NCBI RefSeq assembly: GCF_018070025.1
Contig: NZ_JAGPYQ010000001.1
Span: 3,658,001-3,722,000 of the forward strand
Direction of reading: 5' to 3'
Length of the DNA: 64,000 nucleotides
Source: Streptomyces liliiviolaceus
Lineage (GTDB): Bacteria > Actinomycetota > Actinomycetes > Streptomycetales > Streptomycetaceae
Positions 1 to 9,387 of this stretch are shown here, piece by piece. The position numbers were made by a program, and so were the translations under genes. The number at the start of each line of letters is the position of its first letter. Position 1 is the stretch's first letter. The notes beneath the pieces were generated by a model, which was not told where the DNA came from, ran no database searches, and saw nothing but the letters and a program-made list of their open reading frames with translations.

Positions 1-320
1 TCGCCAAAGGCGCGACCTTCGACGAACTCGTCGTCCGGTCCGCGAAGCGGCTGCGGGGCGTCGTGCTCTTCGGCGCGGACCGGGCCCTCATCCGGGAAGC
101 CCTCGCGCGACACGCGCCCGAAGTACCGGTGGTCGAGCTCGACCGGACCGACACTGGTGCGATGCCCGCGGCGGTCCAGGAGGCGGCACGACTCGCCCGC
201 GCCGGCGACACGGTGCTCCTGGCACCGGCCTGCGCTTCCATGGACATGTTCGCCAACTACAACCAGCGCGGTGACATGTTCGCGGAAGCGGTCCGCGAAC
301 TCGGCGCCGCGGGCGCCTGA
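1..320 (+). CDS. murD: UDP-N-acetylmuramoylalanine-D-glutamate ligase, 3' end only
   Basis: Only the last 105 or so residues are inside the window; the reading frame is open from position 3 to the TGA at 318-320. MurD adds D-glutamate to UDP-MurNAc-L-Ala in the cytoplasm, a step of peptidoglycan precursor synthesis. The visible part is the C-terminal Mur ligase domain and carries the conserved ending LLAPACASMDMFANYNQRGD followed by MF, the S-x-D-x-F...RG signature of MurD. It is followed at 470 by ftsW, the normal order of the actinobacterial dcw cluster. Truncation is by the window edge, not by mutation. Confidence 0.93.
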   Translation, partial: AKGATFDELVVRSAKRLRGVVLFGADRALIREALARHAPEVPVVELDRTDTGAMPAAVQEAARLARAGDTVLLAPACASMDMFANYNQRGDMFAEAVRELGAAGA

Positions 321-469
321 CGGCAGGCCCCTGGCCGGCCCGGGCGCCCGGGATCCTTGGGAGCGACACGTGACGCCATCGTGGTCGGTGGACCGACAGC
401 CCTCTGCCCGTGGCACCGCGCCGTGCGGTCCCGCACCCGTGCGCCCTCCCGTCCCGAGGGGAGACCGTC

Positions 470-1828
470 GTGCCCACTAGCCGTACAGGCCGTCCTCCCG
501 TCCAGCGGGCCCCCCGGCGGCCCCCGGCCCCCCGCCCGCCCCGCGACAACCCCGTGGTGCGCCTCTACGGCCGCGCACGCCGTGCCTGGGACCGGCCGCT
601 GACGGCGTACTACCTGATCCTCGGCGGCAGCCTGCTGATCACCGTGCTCGGCCTGGTGATGGTGTACTCCGCCTCCCAGATCACCGCGCTCCAGCTGTCG
701 CTGCCGGGAAGCTACTTCTTCCGCAAGCAGTTCCTCGCGGCCGTGCTCGGCGGCCTGTTGCTGCTGGCCGCCTCCCGGATGCCGTCCAAGCTGCACCGGG
801 CGCTCGCGTACCCGATGCTGCTCGGCTCGGTCTTCCTGATGATCCTCGTCCAGGTGCCGGGGATAGGAGTCGCGGTCAACGGCAACCAGAACTGGATCTC
901 GGTCGGCGGCCCCTTCCAGCTCCAGCCCAGCGAGTTCGGCAAGCTCGCCCTCGTCCTGTGGGGGGCCGACCTGCTCGCCCGCAAGCAGGACAAGCGGCTG
1001 CTGACCCAGTGGAAGCACATGCTGGTGCCGCTCGTCCCCGTGGCGTTCATGCTGCTCGGGCTGATCATGCTCGGCGGCGACATGGGCACGGCGATCATCC
1101 TCACCGCGATCCTCTTCGGCCTGCTGTGGCTCGCGGGGGCACCGACCCGGCTCTTCGGCGGCGTCCTCGCCATCGCGCTGACCCTCGGCGTGATCCTCAT
1201 CAGGACCAGCCCCAACCGTATGGCCCGCCTCGCCTGCCTCGGCGCCACCGAACCGGGGCCCGGCGACTCCTGCTGGCAGGCCGTGCACGGCATCTACGCC
1301 CTCGCCTCCGGCGGCCTCTTCGGCTCGGGCCTGGGGGCGAGTGTGGAGAAATGGGGTCAACTCCCCGAGGCCCACACCGACTTCATCTTCGCGATCACAG
1401 GTGAGGAACTCGGTCTGGCGGGGACTCTGTCGGTACTCGCACTCTTCGCGGCTCTAGGCTATGCGGGTATCCGCGTGGCCGGACGCACGGAGGACCCCTT
1501 CGTGAGGTACGCCGCGGGTGGCGTGACCACCTGGATCACGGCCCAGGCCGTGATCAACATCGGTGCGGTGCTCGGTCTGCTGCCGATCGCCGGAGTCCCG
1601 CTCCCGCTGTTCTCCTACGGGGGTTCCGCCCTGTTGCCGACCATGTTCGCCATCGGGCTCCTGATCGCCTTCGCGCGTGAGGATCCCGCTGCGCGGACGG
1701 CACTCGCGATGCGGCAACCCCGCTTTGGCAGAAAGCGGGCTGCGGTGAGAGGCTCCGCTGTCCGGGGGCCTCGGAAGTGGAACACGATGCGACGGCGTGC
1801 CTCGGCGCGTTCGTCCGGAGAGCGGTGA
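470..1828 (+). CDS. ftsW: FtsW, septal SEDS-family peptidoglycan polymerase
   Basis: This is a 452-residue polytopic membrane protein of the SEDS family. FtsW polymerises lipid II into septal glycan together with a class B penicillin-binding protein. About ten hydrophobic segments follow a basic, proline-rich cytoplasmic N-terminus. Two SEDS signatures are present: HTDFIFAITGEELGLAG near residue 305 and PLPLFSYGGSALLPTMFAIG near residue 380. The GTG at 470 is chosen because AGGGGAG (456-462) lies at good spacing; the frame also opens further upstream, at 410. Position between murD and murG separates it from RodA. A basic C-terminal tail of about 45 residues ends 6 nt before murG. Confidence 0.95.
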   Translation: MPTSRTGRPPVQRAPRRPPAPRPPRDNPVVRLYGRARRAWDRPLTAYYLILGGSLLITVLGLVMVYSASQITALQLSLPGSYFFRKQFLAAVLGGLLLLAASRMPSKLHRALAYPMLLGSVFLMILVQVPGIGVAVNGNQNWISVGGPFQLQPSEFGKLALVLWGADLLARKQDKRLLTQWKHMLVPLVPVAFMLLGLIMLGGDMGTAIILTAILFGLLWLAGAPTRLFGGVLAIALTLGVILIRTSPNRMARLACLGATEPGPGDSCWQAVHGIYALASGGLFGSGLGASVEKWGQLPEAHTDFIFAITGEELGLAGTLSVLALFAALGYAGIRVAGRTEDPFVRYAAGGVTTWITAQAVINIGAVLGLLPIAGVPLPLFSYGGSALLPTMFAIGLLIAFAREDPAARTALAMRQPRFGRKRAAVRGSAVRGPRKWNTMRRRASARSSGER

Positions 1829-1834
1829 ATTTCG

Positions 1835-2923
1835 GTGCATGTCGTACTCGCCGGTGGGGGGACCGCCGGCCACATCGAGCCCGCGCTCGCCCTCGCGGAC
1901 GCCCTGCGCAGGCAGGACCCGACCGTGGGAATCACGGCCCTGGGCACGGAGCGCGGACTTGAGACCAGGCTCGTACCGGAACGGGGCTACGAACTCGGGC
2001 TGATCCCCGCGGTACCGCTGCCGCGCAAGCCCACCCCCGAGCTGATCACCGTCCCCGGACGGCTGCGCGGCACGATCAAGGCGGCCGAGCAGATCCTGGA
2101 GCGCACCAAGGCGGACGCGGTCGTCGGCTTCGGCGGCTACGTCGCCCTGCCCGGCTATCTCGCGGCCAAGCGCCTCGGCGTCCCGATCATCGTCCACGAG
2201 GCCAACGCCCGCCCGGGACTCGCCAACAAGATCGGTTCCCGGTACGCGGCCCAGGTCGCCGTCTCCACCCCGGACAGCAAGCTGCGGGGCGCCCGCTACA
2301 TCGGCATCCCGCTGCGCCGCTCCATCGCCACGCTCGACCGGGCCGCCGTGCGCCCCGAGGCCCGCGCCGCGTTCGGGCTCGACCCCTCCCTGCCGACGCT
2401 GCTGGTCTCCGGCGGCTCGCAGGGCGCCCGCCGCCTCAACCAGGTGATCGAGCAGACCGCCCCGTACCTCCAGCAGGCCGGTATCCAGATCCTGCACGCG
2501 GTCGGCCCGAAGAACGAACTGCCGCAGGTCCACCAGATGCCCGGGATGCCCCCGTACATCCCGGTACCGTACGTGGACCGGATGGACCTCGCGTACGCCG
2601 CGGCCGACATGATGCTCTGCCGCGCGGGTGCGATGACCGTCGCCGAACTCTCCGCCGTCGGGCTCCCCGCCGTCTACGTCCCGCTGCCCATCGGCAACGG
2701 CGAACAGCGGCTGAACGCCCAGCCGGTGGTCAAGGCCGGCGGCGGACTGCTGGTCGACGACGCGGAACTGACGCCGCATTGGATCCAGGGCAATGTCCTG
2801 CCCGTGCTCGCCGATCCGCACCGGCTGTTCGAGATGTCCCGCGCGGCCTCCGAGTTCGGCCGCAGGGACGCCGACGACCTGCTCGTCGGGATGGTGTACG
2901 AGGCGATCGCGTCACGCCGCTAG
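1835..2923 (+). CDS. murG: MurG, lipid II-forming GlcNAc transferase
   Basis: MurG is a 362-residue GT28 glycosyltransferase that transfers GlcNAc from UDP-GlcNAc to lipid I at the inner face of the membrane. The N-terminal glycine-rich loop GGGTAGHIEPALALADAL begins at residue 7. The C-terminal donor-binding half shows SGGSQGARRLN near residue 192 and RAGAMTVAELSAVGLPAVYV near residue 265. The GTG start lies 6 nt after the ftsW stop, so the two are almost certainly co-transcribed and translationally coupled. GGAGAG (1817-1822) is the likely ribosome binding site. Length is normal for the family. Confidence 0.96.
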   Translation: MHVVLAGGGTAGHIEPALALADALRRQDPTVGITALGTERGLETRLVPERGYELGLIPAVPLPRKPTPELITVPGRLRGTIKAAEQILERTKADAVVGFGGYVALPGYLAAKRLGVPIIVHEANARPGLANKIGSRYAAQVAVSTPDSKLRGARYIGIPLRRSIATLDRAAVRPEARAAFGLDPSLPTLLVSGGSQGARRLNQVIEQTAPYLQQAGIQILHAVGPKNELPQVHQMPGMPPYIPVPYVDRMDLAYAAADMMLCRAGAMTVAELSAVGLPAVYVPLPIGNGEQRLNAQPVVKAGGGLLVDDAELTPHWIQGNVLPVLADPHRLFEMSRAASEFGRRDADDLLVGMVYEAIASRR

Positions 2924-2946
2924 CGCGTGGCAGAAGGCAGGGGAGC

Positions 2947-3750
2947 GTGGCCGGAGCGACCACCGCCGAACGCGGCGAACGGCGAGACCGACAGGATCCG
3001 GCCTCCGGCCCGCCCCGGCCGCCCCTTCTCCAGAGGCTGAAGAGGCCGCCGAGGCCTCGTACGCTCATTGTTGTGATGGTCTGTCTGGCCCTGCTCGCCG
3101 CGGGCGGGGTCTGGATCCTCTACGGCTCCCAGTGGACGCGCGTGGAGCGGGTATCGGCCACCGGGACGCGGGTCCTGACGGCCGGACAGGTCGTCGAGGC
3201 GGCCGACGTCCCGATCGGATCACCACTGATTTCAGTCGACACCGATGAGATCGAGGCAGTACTGCTCCGGAAATTGCCCCGAATTGACTCGGTTGACGTC
3301 GTCCGTTCCTGGCCCCATGGAATCGGGCTGAAAGTAACTGAGCGTAGGCCGGTCCTGATTGTCGAAAAGGGCGGAAAGTTCGTCGAAGTGGACGCCAAGG
3401 GTGTGCGATATGCCACGGTCCCGCGTGCTCCGCAGGGCGTACCCGTACTGGAATTGACGGCGTCCCACTCGGCGGGTCTGCGCCGCTTCGGCACCGACCG
3501 GCTGGTGCGCGAGGCGGTGCTCGTGGCCAGTTCTCTTCCGGCCGCGGTCGCCCGCGCCACCCAGGTCGTCAAGGTGCGTTCGTACGACTCCGTCACGCTG
3601 GAGTTGAGCGGCGACCGCACCGTCGACTGGGGCAGTGGTGAGAAGGGCCGCGCCAAGGCGCATACGCTCATTGCTCTCATGAAAGCCGCTCCAGGGGCGG
3701 GACACTTCGACGTGAGCGTTCCCACCGCCCCTGCGTCATCGGGGAGTTGA
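2947..3750 (+). CDS. ftsQ: FtsQ/DivIB cell-division protein
   Basis: This 267-residue protein is a bitopic membrane component of the divisome (FtsQLB complex). A basic, proline-rich cytoplasmic tail of about 38 residues is followed by one membrane segment (about 39-59), then a POTRA domain (about 63-131) and the extracytoplasmic FtsQ/DivIB beta domain. The frame is open further upstream into murG, but GTG 2947 follows the murG stop by 23 nt with GAAGG (2934-2938) ahead of it. Location between murG and ftsZ fits. The next gene, ftsZ, has its own 274-nt control region. Confidence 0.92.
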   Translation: MAGATTAERGERRDRQDPASGPPRPPLLQRLKRPPRPRTLIVVMVCLALLAAGGVWILYGSQWTRVERVSATGTRVLTAGQVVEAADVPIGSPLISVDTDEIEAVLLRKLPRIDSVDVVRSWPHGIGLKVTERRPVLIVEKGGKFVEVDAKGVRYATVPRAPQGVPVLELTASHSAGLRRFGTDRLVREAVLVASSLPAAVARATQVVKVRSYDSVTLELSGDRTVDWGSGEKGRAKAHTLIALMKAAPGAGHFDVSVPTAPASSGS

Positions 3751-4024
3751 CGCACATCTGCGCAGGCCAGCACCCTGGTTGGGCAGTGACATGGCTGATC
3801 ACATAGGGTGAAAAGAAAAACGGGAGGTTCGGCGTGTTCGTTGAACGTGCGCCACTTGTCGACTTAGTGTCCTGTTCGGAAGAGTCCAGGGAACAGGCAC
3901 ACTGGTAACCCTAAACTTCAGCGTTAGGGTTCGGGTCGGCGTTCGGACCGTCCCATTCGGCATCAGTCGTCGGATCGCGACCGTGCGAGGCGACGACACG
4001 TAATCGAGGCGAGAGGCCTTCGAC
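3751..4024 (+). promoter_or_regulatory. ftsZ upstream control region with candidate promoter and inverted repeat
   Basis: This 274-nt non-coding stretch is visibly less GC-rich than its surroundings. It contains a good vegetative-type promoter: TTGAAC at 3841-3846 and TAGTGT at 3865-3870, spaced 18 bp. It also holds a perfect 8-bp inverted repeat, AACCCTAA (3907-3914) and TTAGGGTT (3924-3931), with a 9-nt spacer. Streptomyces ftsZ is known to be driven by several promoters in this interval, one of them switched on for sporulation septation. Which of the signals corresponds to which promoter is my inference. Confidence 0.6.
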
Positions 4025-5221
4025 GTGGCAGCACCGCAGAACTACCTCGCAGTCATCAAAGTCATCGGTGTCGGCGGCGGTGGTGTCAATGCCATCAACC
4101 GGATGATCGAGGTCGGTCTCAAGGGTGTCGAGTTCATCGCCATCAACACGGACGCCCAGGCGCTGTTGATGAGCGACGCCGACGTCAAGCTCGACGTCGG
4201 CCGCGAACTCACCCGCGGACTCGGCGCCGGAGCCAACCCGGCCGTCGGCCGCAAGGCCGCGGAGGATCACCGCGAGGAGATCGAGGAGGTCCTCAAGGGG
4301 GCCGACATGGTCTTCGTGACGGCCGGCGAGGGCGGCGGCACCGGCACCGGCGGCGCGCCGGTGGTGGCCAACATCGCCCGCTCGCTCGGGGCACTCACCA
4401 TCGGCGTGGTCACCCGCCCCTTCACCTTCGAGGGCAGGCGCCGCGCCAACCAGGCAGAGGACGGCATCGCGGAACTCCGCGAAGAGGTCGACACCCTCAT
4501 CGTCATCCCGAACGACCGGCTGCTGTCCATCTCGGACCGCCAGGTCTCCGTCCTCGACGCGTTCAAGTCGGCGGACCAGGTCCTGCTCTCCGGTGTCCAG
4601 GGCATCACCGACCTCATCACCACCCCCGGTCTGATCAACCTCGACTTCGCCGACGTCAAGTCCGTGATGTCCGAGGCCGGTTCGGCCCTCATGGGCATCG
4701 GCTCGGCCCGCGGCGACGACCGCGCGGTGGCGGCCGCCGAGATGGCGATCTCCTCACCGCTCCTGGAGGCCTCCATCGACGGAGCCCGGGGCGTGCTGCT
4801 CTCCATCTCCGGCGGCTCCGACCTCGGCCTGTTCGAGATCAACGAGGCCGCCCAGCTGGTGAGCGAGGCCGCGCACCCCGAGGCCAACATCATCTTCGGC
4901 GCGGTCATCGACGACGCGCTCGGCGACGAGGTACGGGTCACCGTCATCGCGGCCGGGTTCGACGGCGGTCAGCCCCCGTCCAAGCGGGACACCGTGCTCG
5001 GCTCGTCCTCCGCCAAGCGCGAGGAGCCCGCGCCCGTGCGGGCGAGCGACAGCCGGCCGTCCTTCGGGTCGCTCGGCAGCGTCACGCCCAAGGAGGCGCC
5101 GGAGCCCGCTCCGGAGCCGGCGAGCAACGAACTGCCGCCCGTCTCCCCGCCGGTCCCGCCGTCGCGGACGTACTCCGACAGCGCGGCGGAGGAGCTGGAC
5201 GTGCCGGACTTCCTCAAGTGA
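4025..5221 (+). CDS. ftsZ: FtsZ, tubulin-like division GTPase
   Basis: FtsZ polymerises into the Z ring that scaffolds septation; in Streptomyces it is needed for vegetative cross-walls and above all for sporulation ladders. The 398-residue protein shows the GTP-binding signature [11 protein letters not shown] near residue 105 and the T7 loop [11 protein letters not shown] near residue 205, which completes the neighbouring subunit's GTPase site. A long disordered Pro/Glu/Ser linker (about 315-385) leads to the conserved C-terminal peptide ELDVPDFLK, which binds SepF. The GTG start follows a purine-rich GAGGCGAGAGG tract. The stop overlaps the next gene's GTG by 4 nt. Confidence 0.98.
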   Translation: MAAPQNYLAVIKVIGVGGGGVNAINRMIEVGLKGVEFIAINTDAQALLMSDADVKLDVGRELTRGLGAGANPAVGRKAAEDHREEIEEVLKGADMVFVTAGEGGGTGTGGAPVVANIARSLGALTIGVVTRPFTFEGRRRANQAEDGIAELREEVDTLIVIPNDRLLSISDRQVSVLDAFKSADQVLLSGVQGITDLITTPGLINLDFADVKSVMSEAGSALMGIGSARGDDRAVAAAEMAISSPLLEASIDGARGVLLSISGGSDLGLFEINEAAQLVSEAAHPEANIIFGAVIDDALGDEVRVTVIAAGFDGGQPPSKRDTVLGSSSAKREEPAPVRASDSRPSFGSLGSVTPKEAPEPAPEPASNELPPVSPPVPPSRTYSDSAAEELDVPDFLK

Positions 5222-5955
5222 TAGGACGGCGCTCCTCCGTGAGCACCGTGAGCGGCGCGCACTTCGCCTTCACCGACCGGTGGGGCGGGGTGAGCGCCGT
5301 TCCGTACGAAGAGCTCAATCTCGGCGGGGCGGTCGGCGACGACTCCGGGTCCGTGCGGACCAACCGTGAACTGGCGGCCAAGTCGCTCGGCCTCGACCCG
5401 GCGCGGGTCGTCTGGATGAACCAGGTCCACGGACCCGACGTGGCCGTCGTCGACGAGCCCTGGGGCGAGCGCCCGGTGCCGGAGGTCGACGCCGTCGTCA
5501 CCGCCCGCCGCGGCCTCGCGCTGGCCGTGCTCACCGCGGACTGCACCCCCGTGCTGCTCGCGGACCCCGTCGCCGGGGTCGTGGCCGCCGCCCACGCGGG
5601 CCGGCCGGGCATGGTCGCGGGCGTCGTGCCCGCCGCCGTCGGGGCCATGGTCGAACTCGGCGCCGAACCGGCCCGGATCGTCGCCCGCACCGGCCCCGCG
5701 GTCTGCGGCCGGTGCTACGAGGTGCCGGACGCGATGCGGGCCGAGGTCGCGGCCGTCGAGCCCGCGGCGTACGCCGAGACCACCTGGGGTACGCCGGCGG
5801 TCGACGTGACCGCGGGGGTGCACGCGCAGCTGGAGCGGCTCGGGGTGCGCGACCGGGAGCAGTCGCCGGTCTGCACGATCGAGTCGGACGACCATTTCTC
5901 GTACCGTCGGGACGGCATCACCGGCCGGCTCGCGGGCTATGTGTGGCTGGACTGA
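5218..5955 (+). CDS. pgeF: PgeF/YlmD-type purine nucleoside phosphorylase (laccase-domain) protein
   Basis: A 245-residue protein of the multi-copper-oxidase-like family PF02578. Members are described as purine nucleoside phosphorylases and as editing enzymes that remove mis-incorporated L-Ser from peptidoglycan precursors, which suits a dcw location. The three metal or catalytic positions are recognisable: the His in QVHG, the Cys in [10 protein letters not shown] and the His in AAAHAG, with [12 protein letters not shown] downstream. The GTG at 5218 overlaps the ftsZ stop (GTGA), implying coupling; GTG 5239 is an alternative start. Confidence 0.85.
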   Translation: MIGRRSSVSTVSGAHFAFTDRWGGVSAVPYEELNLGGAVGDDSGSVRTNRELAAKSLGLDPARVVWMNQVHGPDVAVVDEPWGERPVPEVDAVVTARRGLALAVLTADCTPVLLADPVAGVVAAAHAGRPGMVAGVVPAAVGAMVELGAEPARIVARTGPAVCGRCYEVPDAMRAEVAAVEPAAYAETTWGTPAVDVTAGVHAQLERLGVRDREQSPVCTIESDDHFSYRRDGITGRLAGYVWLD

Positions 5956-5961
5956 TCGGGA

Positions 5962-6696
5962 ATGACGGACCGCAGGAGCGAACTCGCCGGGAATCTGGCG
6001 GACGTGGAGGAGCGGATCGCCGCCGCATGCAAGGCGGCCGGACGCAAGCGCGAAGAGGTGACCCTGATCGTGGTCACCAAGACCTACCCCGCCGAGGATG
6101 TGCGGATCCTGTCGGAACTCGGTGTGCGGCACGTCGCCGAGAACCGTGACCAGGACGCGGCGCCCAAGGCCGCGGCCTGTTCCGATCTGCCCCTGTCCTG
6201 GCACTTCGTGGGCCAGTTGCAGACCAACAAAGTGCGTTCCGTGGTCGGTTACGCGGATGTCGTGCAGTCGGTCGACCGGGCCAGGCTCGTCACCGCCCTG
6301 TCCAAGGAAGCGGTACGGACCGAGCGCGAGGTGGGCTGCCTCATCCAGGTTGCGCTCGACGCGGAGCAGTCCGCGACGGGAAAGGGTGGACTGGGGGAGC
6401 GCGGTGGTGTAGGGGTCGAAGGCGTCGAGGAGTTGGGCGAACTCGTCGCCCGGGCGCCGGGTCTGAGGCTCGACGGACTGATGACCGTCGCTCCGCTCAC
6501 CGGGCCGTACGCGGGGCGCGAACAGGCGGCGTTCGAGCGCCTGATGGATTTGTCGACTGACCTGCGCAGCGCCCATCCGGCTGCCAACATGGTCTCGGCA
6601 GGGATGAGTGCGGACCTCGAACACGCGGTGACGGCCGGAGCGACACATGTACGCGTCGGCACCGCGGTACTCGGCGTCCGCCCCAGGCTCGGGTAA
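5962..6696 (+). CDS. YggS/YlmE-family PLP homeostasis protein
   Basis: A 244-residue member of the PLPBP family, which binds pyridoxal phosphate in an alanine-racemase-like TIM barrel without a clear catalytic activity and affects vitamin B6 and amino acid balance. The PLP lysine is in LIVVTKTYP (K39). Other family marks are [38 protein letters not shown] and RVGTAVLG. A glycine-rich stretch of about 15 residues ([15 protein letters not shown]) interrupts the middle and looks like a species-specific loop. The gene starts 6 nt after the pgeF stop and precedes sepF, the usual Gram-positive order. Confidence 0.9.
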   Translation: MTDRRSELAGNLADVEERIAAACKAAGRKREEVTLIVVTKTYPAEDVRILSELGVRHVAENRDQDAAPKAAACSDLPLSWHFVGQLQTNKVRSVVGYADVVQSVDRARLVTALSKEAVRTEREVGCLIQVALDAEQSATGKGGLGERGGVGVEGVEELGELVARAPGLRLDGLMTVAPLTGPYAGREQAAFERLMDLSTDLRSAHPAANMVSAGMSADLEHAVTAGATHVRVGTAVLGVRPRLG

Positions 6697-6823
6697 CGTC
6701 GCCAAGAAGTCGGACCACAGCAGAAAATATGGTCATTACCGCCGCTGGCGGGCAGACGACCTCGTGGATCGCGGGCACTTGGCAACAGTCAGCCGATCCA
6801 CCACAGAGCGGAGGACTCAGAGC

Positions 6824-7465
6824 ATGGCCGGCGCGATGCGCAAGATGGCGGTCTACCTCGGCCTCGTGGAGGACGATGGGTACGACGGCAGGGGCTTCGA
6901 CCCCGATGACGACTTCGAGCCCGAGCTTGACCCGGAGCCCGAGCGGGACCGCCGACGGCATGAGCCGTCGCATCAGTCGCACCAGGCACACCAGTCCCAA
7001 AGGGACGAACCGGTACGAGTGGTGCATCCACCGGTGCAGCGCGAGCCCGTGTCCCATTCCGCTTCGCTGGGCGCGGAATCCGGCCGCCCGGCCCGCATCG
7101 CCCCCGTGGCGTCCATCACACAAGAACGCCAAAGCCTGGAGAAGAACGCACCGGTGATCATGCCCAAGGTCGTGTCGGAACGAGAGCCGTACAGGATCAC
7201 CACGCTGCACCCCCGGACCTACAACGAGGCCCGTACCATCGGGGAACACTTCCGTGAGGGCACCCCGGTGATCATGAATCTGACCGAGATGGACGACACG
7301 GACGCCAAGCGACTTGTCGACTTTGCGGCCGGTTTGGTGTTCGGTCTCCACGGGAGCATCGAGCGGGTGACGCAGAAGGTGTTCCTGCTGTCTCCTGCTA
7401 ACGTCGATGTCACGGCGGAGGACAAGGCTCGCATCGCAGAGGGCGGGTTCTTCAACCAGAGCTGA
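6824..7465 (+). CDS. sepF: SepF, membrane anchor and bundler of FtsZ
   Basis: A 213-residue protein that tethers FtsZ to the membrane. The N-terminal amphipathic helix [19 protein letters not shown] is followed by a long acidic, then His/Gln-rich linker (about 20-95) and the compact C-terminal SepF/DUF552 domain (about 120-205: [20 protein letters not shown] through [18 protein letters not shown]). The ATG at 6824 has GCGGAGG ahead; in-frame codons upstream to 6647 lack these features and overlap the previous gene. The 127 nt before it contain an AT-rich patch (AAAATAT) that could hold a promoter. Confidence 0.94.
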   Translation: MAGAMRKMAVYLGLVEDDGYDGRGFDPDDDFEPELDPEPERDRRRHEPSHQSHQAHQSQRDEPVRVVHPPVQREPVSHSASLGAESGRPARIAPVASITQERQSLEKNAPVIMPKVVSEREPYRITTLHPRTYNEARTIGEHFREGTPVIMNLTEMDDTDAKRLVDFAAGLVFGLHGSIERVTQKVFLLSPANVDVTAEDKARIAEGGFFNQS

Positions 7466-7515
7466 GACGCAGGACCGGAGCAGCAGGGAAACAGGGGAGA
7501 GGGACGCACGGAATC

Positions 7516-7800
7516 ATGAGCGTGGTCGGGCAGGTTCTCTACGTCGTGCTGATGTGTTTCCTCATCGTGCTGATCTTCCGGTTGGTCATGGACTACGTGT
7601 TCCAGTTCGCCCGCTCATGGCAACCCGGCAAGGCGATGGTGGTCGTCCTGGAGGCGACTTACACTGTCACTGATCCACCGCTCAAGCTTCTGCGGCGGTT
7701 CATTCCGCCGCTACGTCTCGGGGGCGTGGCGCTCGACCTGTCCTTCTTCGTACTGATGATCATCGTCTACATCCTGATCTCCGTCGTGAGCCGGCTGTGA
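7516..7800 (+). CDS. YggT-family small membrane protein
   Basis: A 94-residue protein with two hydrophobic segments (about 5-27 and 70-92) joined by a cytoplasmic loop containing FARSWQPG and TDPPLKLLRRFIPPLRLGGVALDLS, the loop typical of the YggT family. The family's biochemical role is not established. Its constant position between sepF and divIVA in actinobacteria suggests a link to the division or polar growth machinery; this is inference from context. GGGAGAGGG precedes the ATG at some distance. Confidence 0.87.
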   Translation: MSVVGQVLYVVLMCFLIVLIFRLVMDYVFQFARSWQPGKAMVVVLEATYTVTDPPLKLLRRFIPPLRLGGVALDLSFFVLMIIVYILISVVSRL

Positions 7801-7855
7801 ACGATACGGTCTTGCCGAACGCCGACGATGCCGACGACTACGTTGAGGTGAAGAG

Positions 7856-9073
7856 ATGCCGTTGACCCCCGAGGACGTGCGGAACAAGCAGTTCACGACC
7901 GTCCGCCTCCGAGAAGGCTATGACGAGGACGAGGTCGATGCCTTCCTCGACGAGGTCGAAGCCGAACTGACCCGCCTGCTCCGCGAGAACGAGGACCTGC
8001 GCGCCAAGCTGGCCGCCGCCACACGCGCCGCCGCGCAGAACCAGCAACAGGGCATGCGCAAGCCTCCCGAACAGCAGGATCCCCAGCAACAGCAGGGTCC
8101 GCCACAGGGCATGCGCGGCGGTCCCGGCGCTCCTGTGCCCGCCGGCATATCGGGTCCGCCGCAGCAGCAGATGGGTGGCCCCATGGGCGGCCCGCCGCAG
8201 CTGCCGAGCGGTGCCCCGCAGCTTCCCGCGGGCCCCAGCGCCCAGGGCGGCCAGCAGGGTCCCGGTCAGATGGGTCCCGGCCAGATGGGCCAGGGTCCGA
8301 TGGGCCAGGGCATGGGCCAGGGTCCGATGGGCCAAGGTGGCATGGGACAGGGTCCCGGCCCCATGCAGGGACAGATGCAGCAGCAGATGCCCCAGCAGAT
8401 GGGCGGCCCGATGGGCGGTCCCATGGGTGGTCCGATGGGCGGGCACGGCCCGCAGATGGGACAGCCCGGTCAGGGCCCCGGTGGCGACAGCGCCGCCCGT
8501 GTGCTCTCGCTGGCCCAGCAGACCGCCGACCAGGCGATCGCCGAGGCCCGCTCCGAGGCCAACAAGATCGTCGGCGAGGCCCGCAGCCGCGCCGAGGGTC
8601 TGGAGCGCGACGCCCGTGCCAAGGCCGACGCCCTGGAGCGGGACGCGCAGGAGAAGCACCGCGTCGCGATGGGCTCCCTGGAGTCCGCCCGCGCCACGCT
8701 GGAGCGCAAGGTCGAGGACCTGCGAGGCTTCGAGCGCGAGTACCGTACGCGTCTGAAGTCCTACCTGGAGTCGCAGCTGCGCCAGCTGGAGACCCAGGCC
8801 GACGACTCGCTGGCTCCGCCGCGTACGCCGGCGACCGCCTCGCTTCCGTCGTCGCCGAGCCCGTCCATGGCTCCGGCCGGGGCGAGCGCGCCGTCCTACG
8901 GTGGCAACCCGATGGGCGGCCCCGGTCCCGGTGCGCCGTCCTACGGCGGCCAGCAGCAGATGTCGCCGGCCATGACCCAGCCGATGGCTCCGGTTCGGCC
9001 GCAGGGGCCTTCGCCCATGCAGCAGGCGCCGTCGCCGATGCGTGGCTTTCTGATCGACGAGGACGACAACTGA
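7856..9073 (+). CDS. divIVA: DivIVA (Wag31-type) polar growth scaffold
   Basis: A 405-residue coiled-coil protein that marks negatively curved membrane at hyphal tips and directs apical growth and branching. The N-terminal DivIVA domain [20 protein letters not shown] and first coiled coil end near residue 60. A Gln/Pro/Gly/Met-rich segment with repeated GPMGQG and GPMGG units (about residues 65-210, nucleotides 8050-8480) separates it from the second coiled coil (about 216-320: [20 protein letters not shown]). A Pro/Ser/Met-rich tail follows. GAGGTGAAGAG lies just before the ATG. Low-complexity inserts are usual in Streptomyces DivIVA but vary in length. Confidence 0.96.
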   Translation: MPLTPEDVRNKQFTTVRLREGYDEDEVDAFLDEVEAELTRLLRENEDLRAKLAAATRAAAQNQQQGMRKPPEQQDPQQQQGPPQGMRGGPGAPVPAGISGPPQQQMGGPMGGPPQLPSGAPQLPAGPSAQGGQQGPGQMGPGQMGQGPMGQGMGQGPMGQGGMGQGPGPMQGQMQQQMPQQMGGPMGGPMGGPMGGHGPQMGQPGQGPGGDSAARVLSLAQQTADQAIAEARSEANKIVGEARSRAEGLERDARAKADALERDAQEKHRVAMGSLESARATLERKVEDLRGFEREYRTRLKSYLESQLRQLETQADDSLAPPRTPATASLPSSPSPSMAPAGASAPSYGGNPMGGPGPGAPSYGGQQQMSPAMTQPMAPVRPQGPSPMQQAPSPMRGFLIDEDDN

Positions 9074-9109
9074 CGGCCTCCCGTACGCCGTAGGCGTCGG
9101 CAGCGTTCA

Positions 9110-9147
9110 GGGCGGAGCCCCCGGTTTTCCGGGGGCTCCGCCCTTTT
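9110..9147 (+). terminator. Rho-independent terminator of divIVA
   Basis: A perfect 15-bp stem (9110-9124 with 9129-9143) closes a TTTT loop and is followed by TTTT at 9144-9147. It begins 37 nt after the divIVA stop and ends the division cluster transcript. Confidence 0.9.
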
Positions 9148-9162
9148 GCCGGGCGTCACGCC

Positions 9163-9209
9163 GAAGGCCCCGGGCCACCAGGAGTTCTGGTGGGCCGGGG
9201 CCTTCTTTT
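9163..9209 (+). terminator. Second hairpin terminator downstream of divIVA
   Basis: Arms 9163-9181 and 9187-9205 pair at 18 of 19 positions around a GAGTT loop, followed by TTTT (9206-9209). It backs up the terminator at 9110 and separates the division cluster from convergent ileS. Confidence 0.85.
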
Positions 9210-9332
9210 GGTGCTCGGTGCTGGTGCTCTGGTCACGGAGCTGTCGCGGGCCTGCGCTTGCAGGGTGCCGCTGCGCCCACCCGTGCCGCCCCTAGCGGCA
9301 CGCATGCCCGCAGGGGGGGTGGGGGTGGGGGG

Positions 9333-9367
9333 CGGCCGCCCCCGCCCGCAGGCGGTGGGGGCGGCCG
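9333..9367 (-). terminator. Possible ileS terminator hairpin
   Basis: An 11-bp perfect stem (9333-9343 with 9357-9367) lies 20 nt beyond the ileS stop codon. There is no T-run on the minus strand, so termination strength is uncertain. I see nothing else in 9210-9332 beyond G-rich sequence. Confidence 0.4.
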
Positions 9368-9387
9368 TGCCCGTACGCGGGTGGGGG

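Noticed and set aside
6647..6823. N-terminal extension of SepF from an upstream ATG
   Set aside because: It overlaps the YggS-type gene; the membrane-binding helix of SepF begins at ATG 6824, which has its own ribosome binding site.
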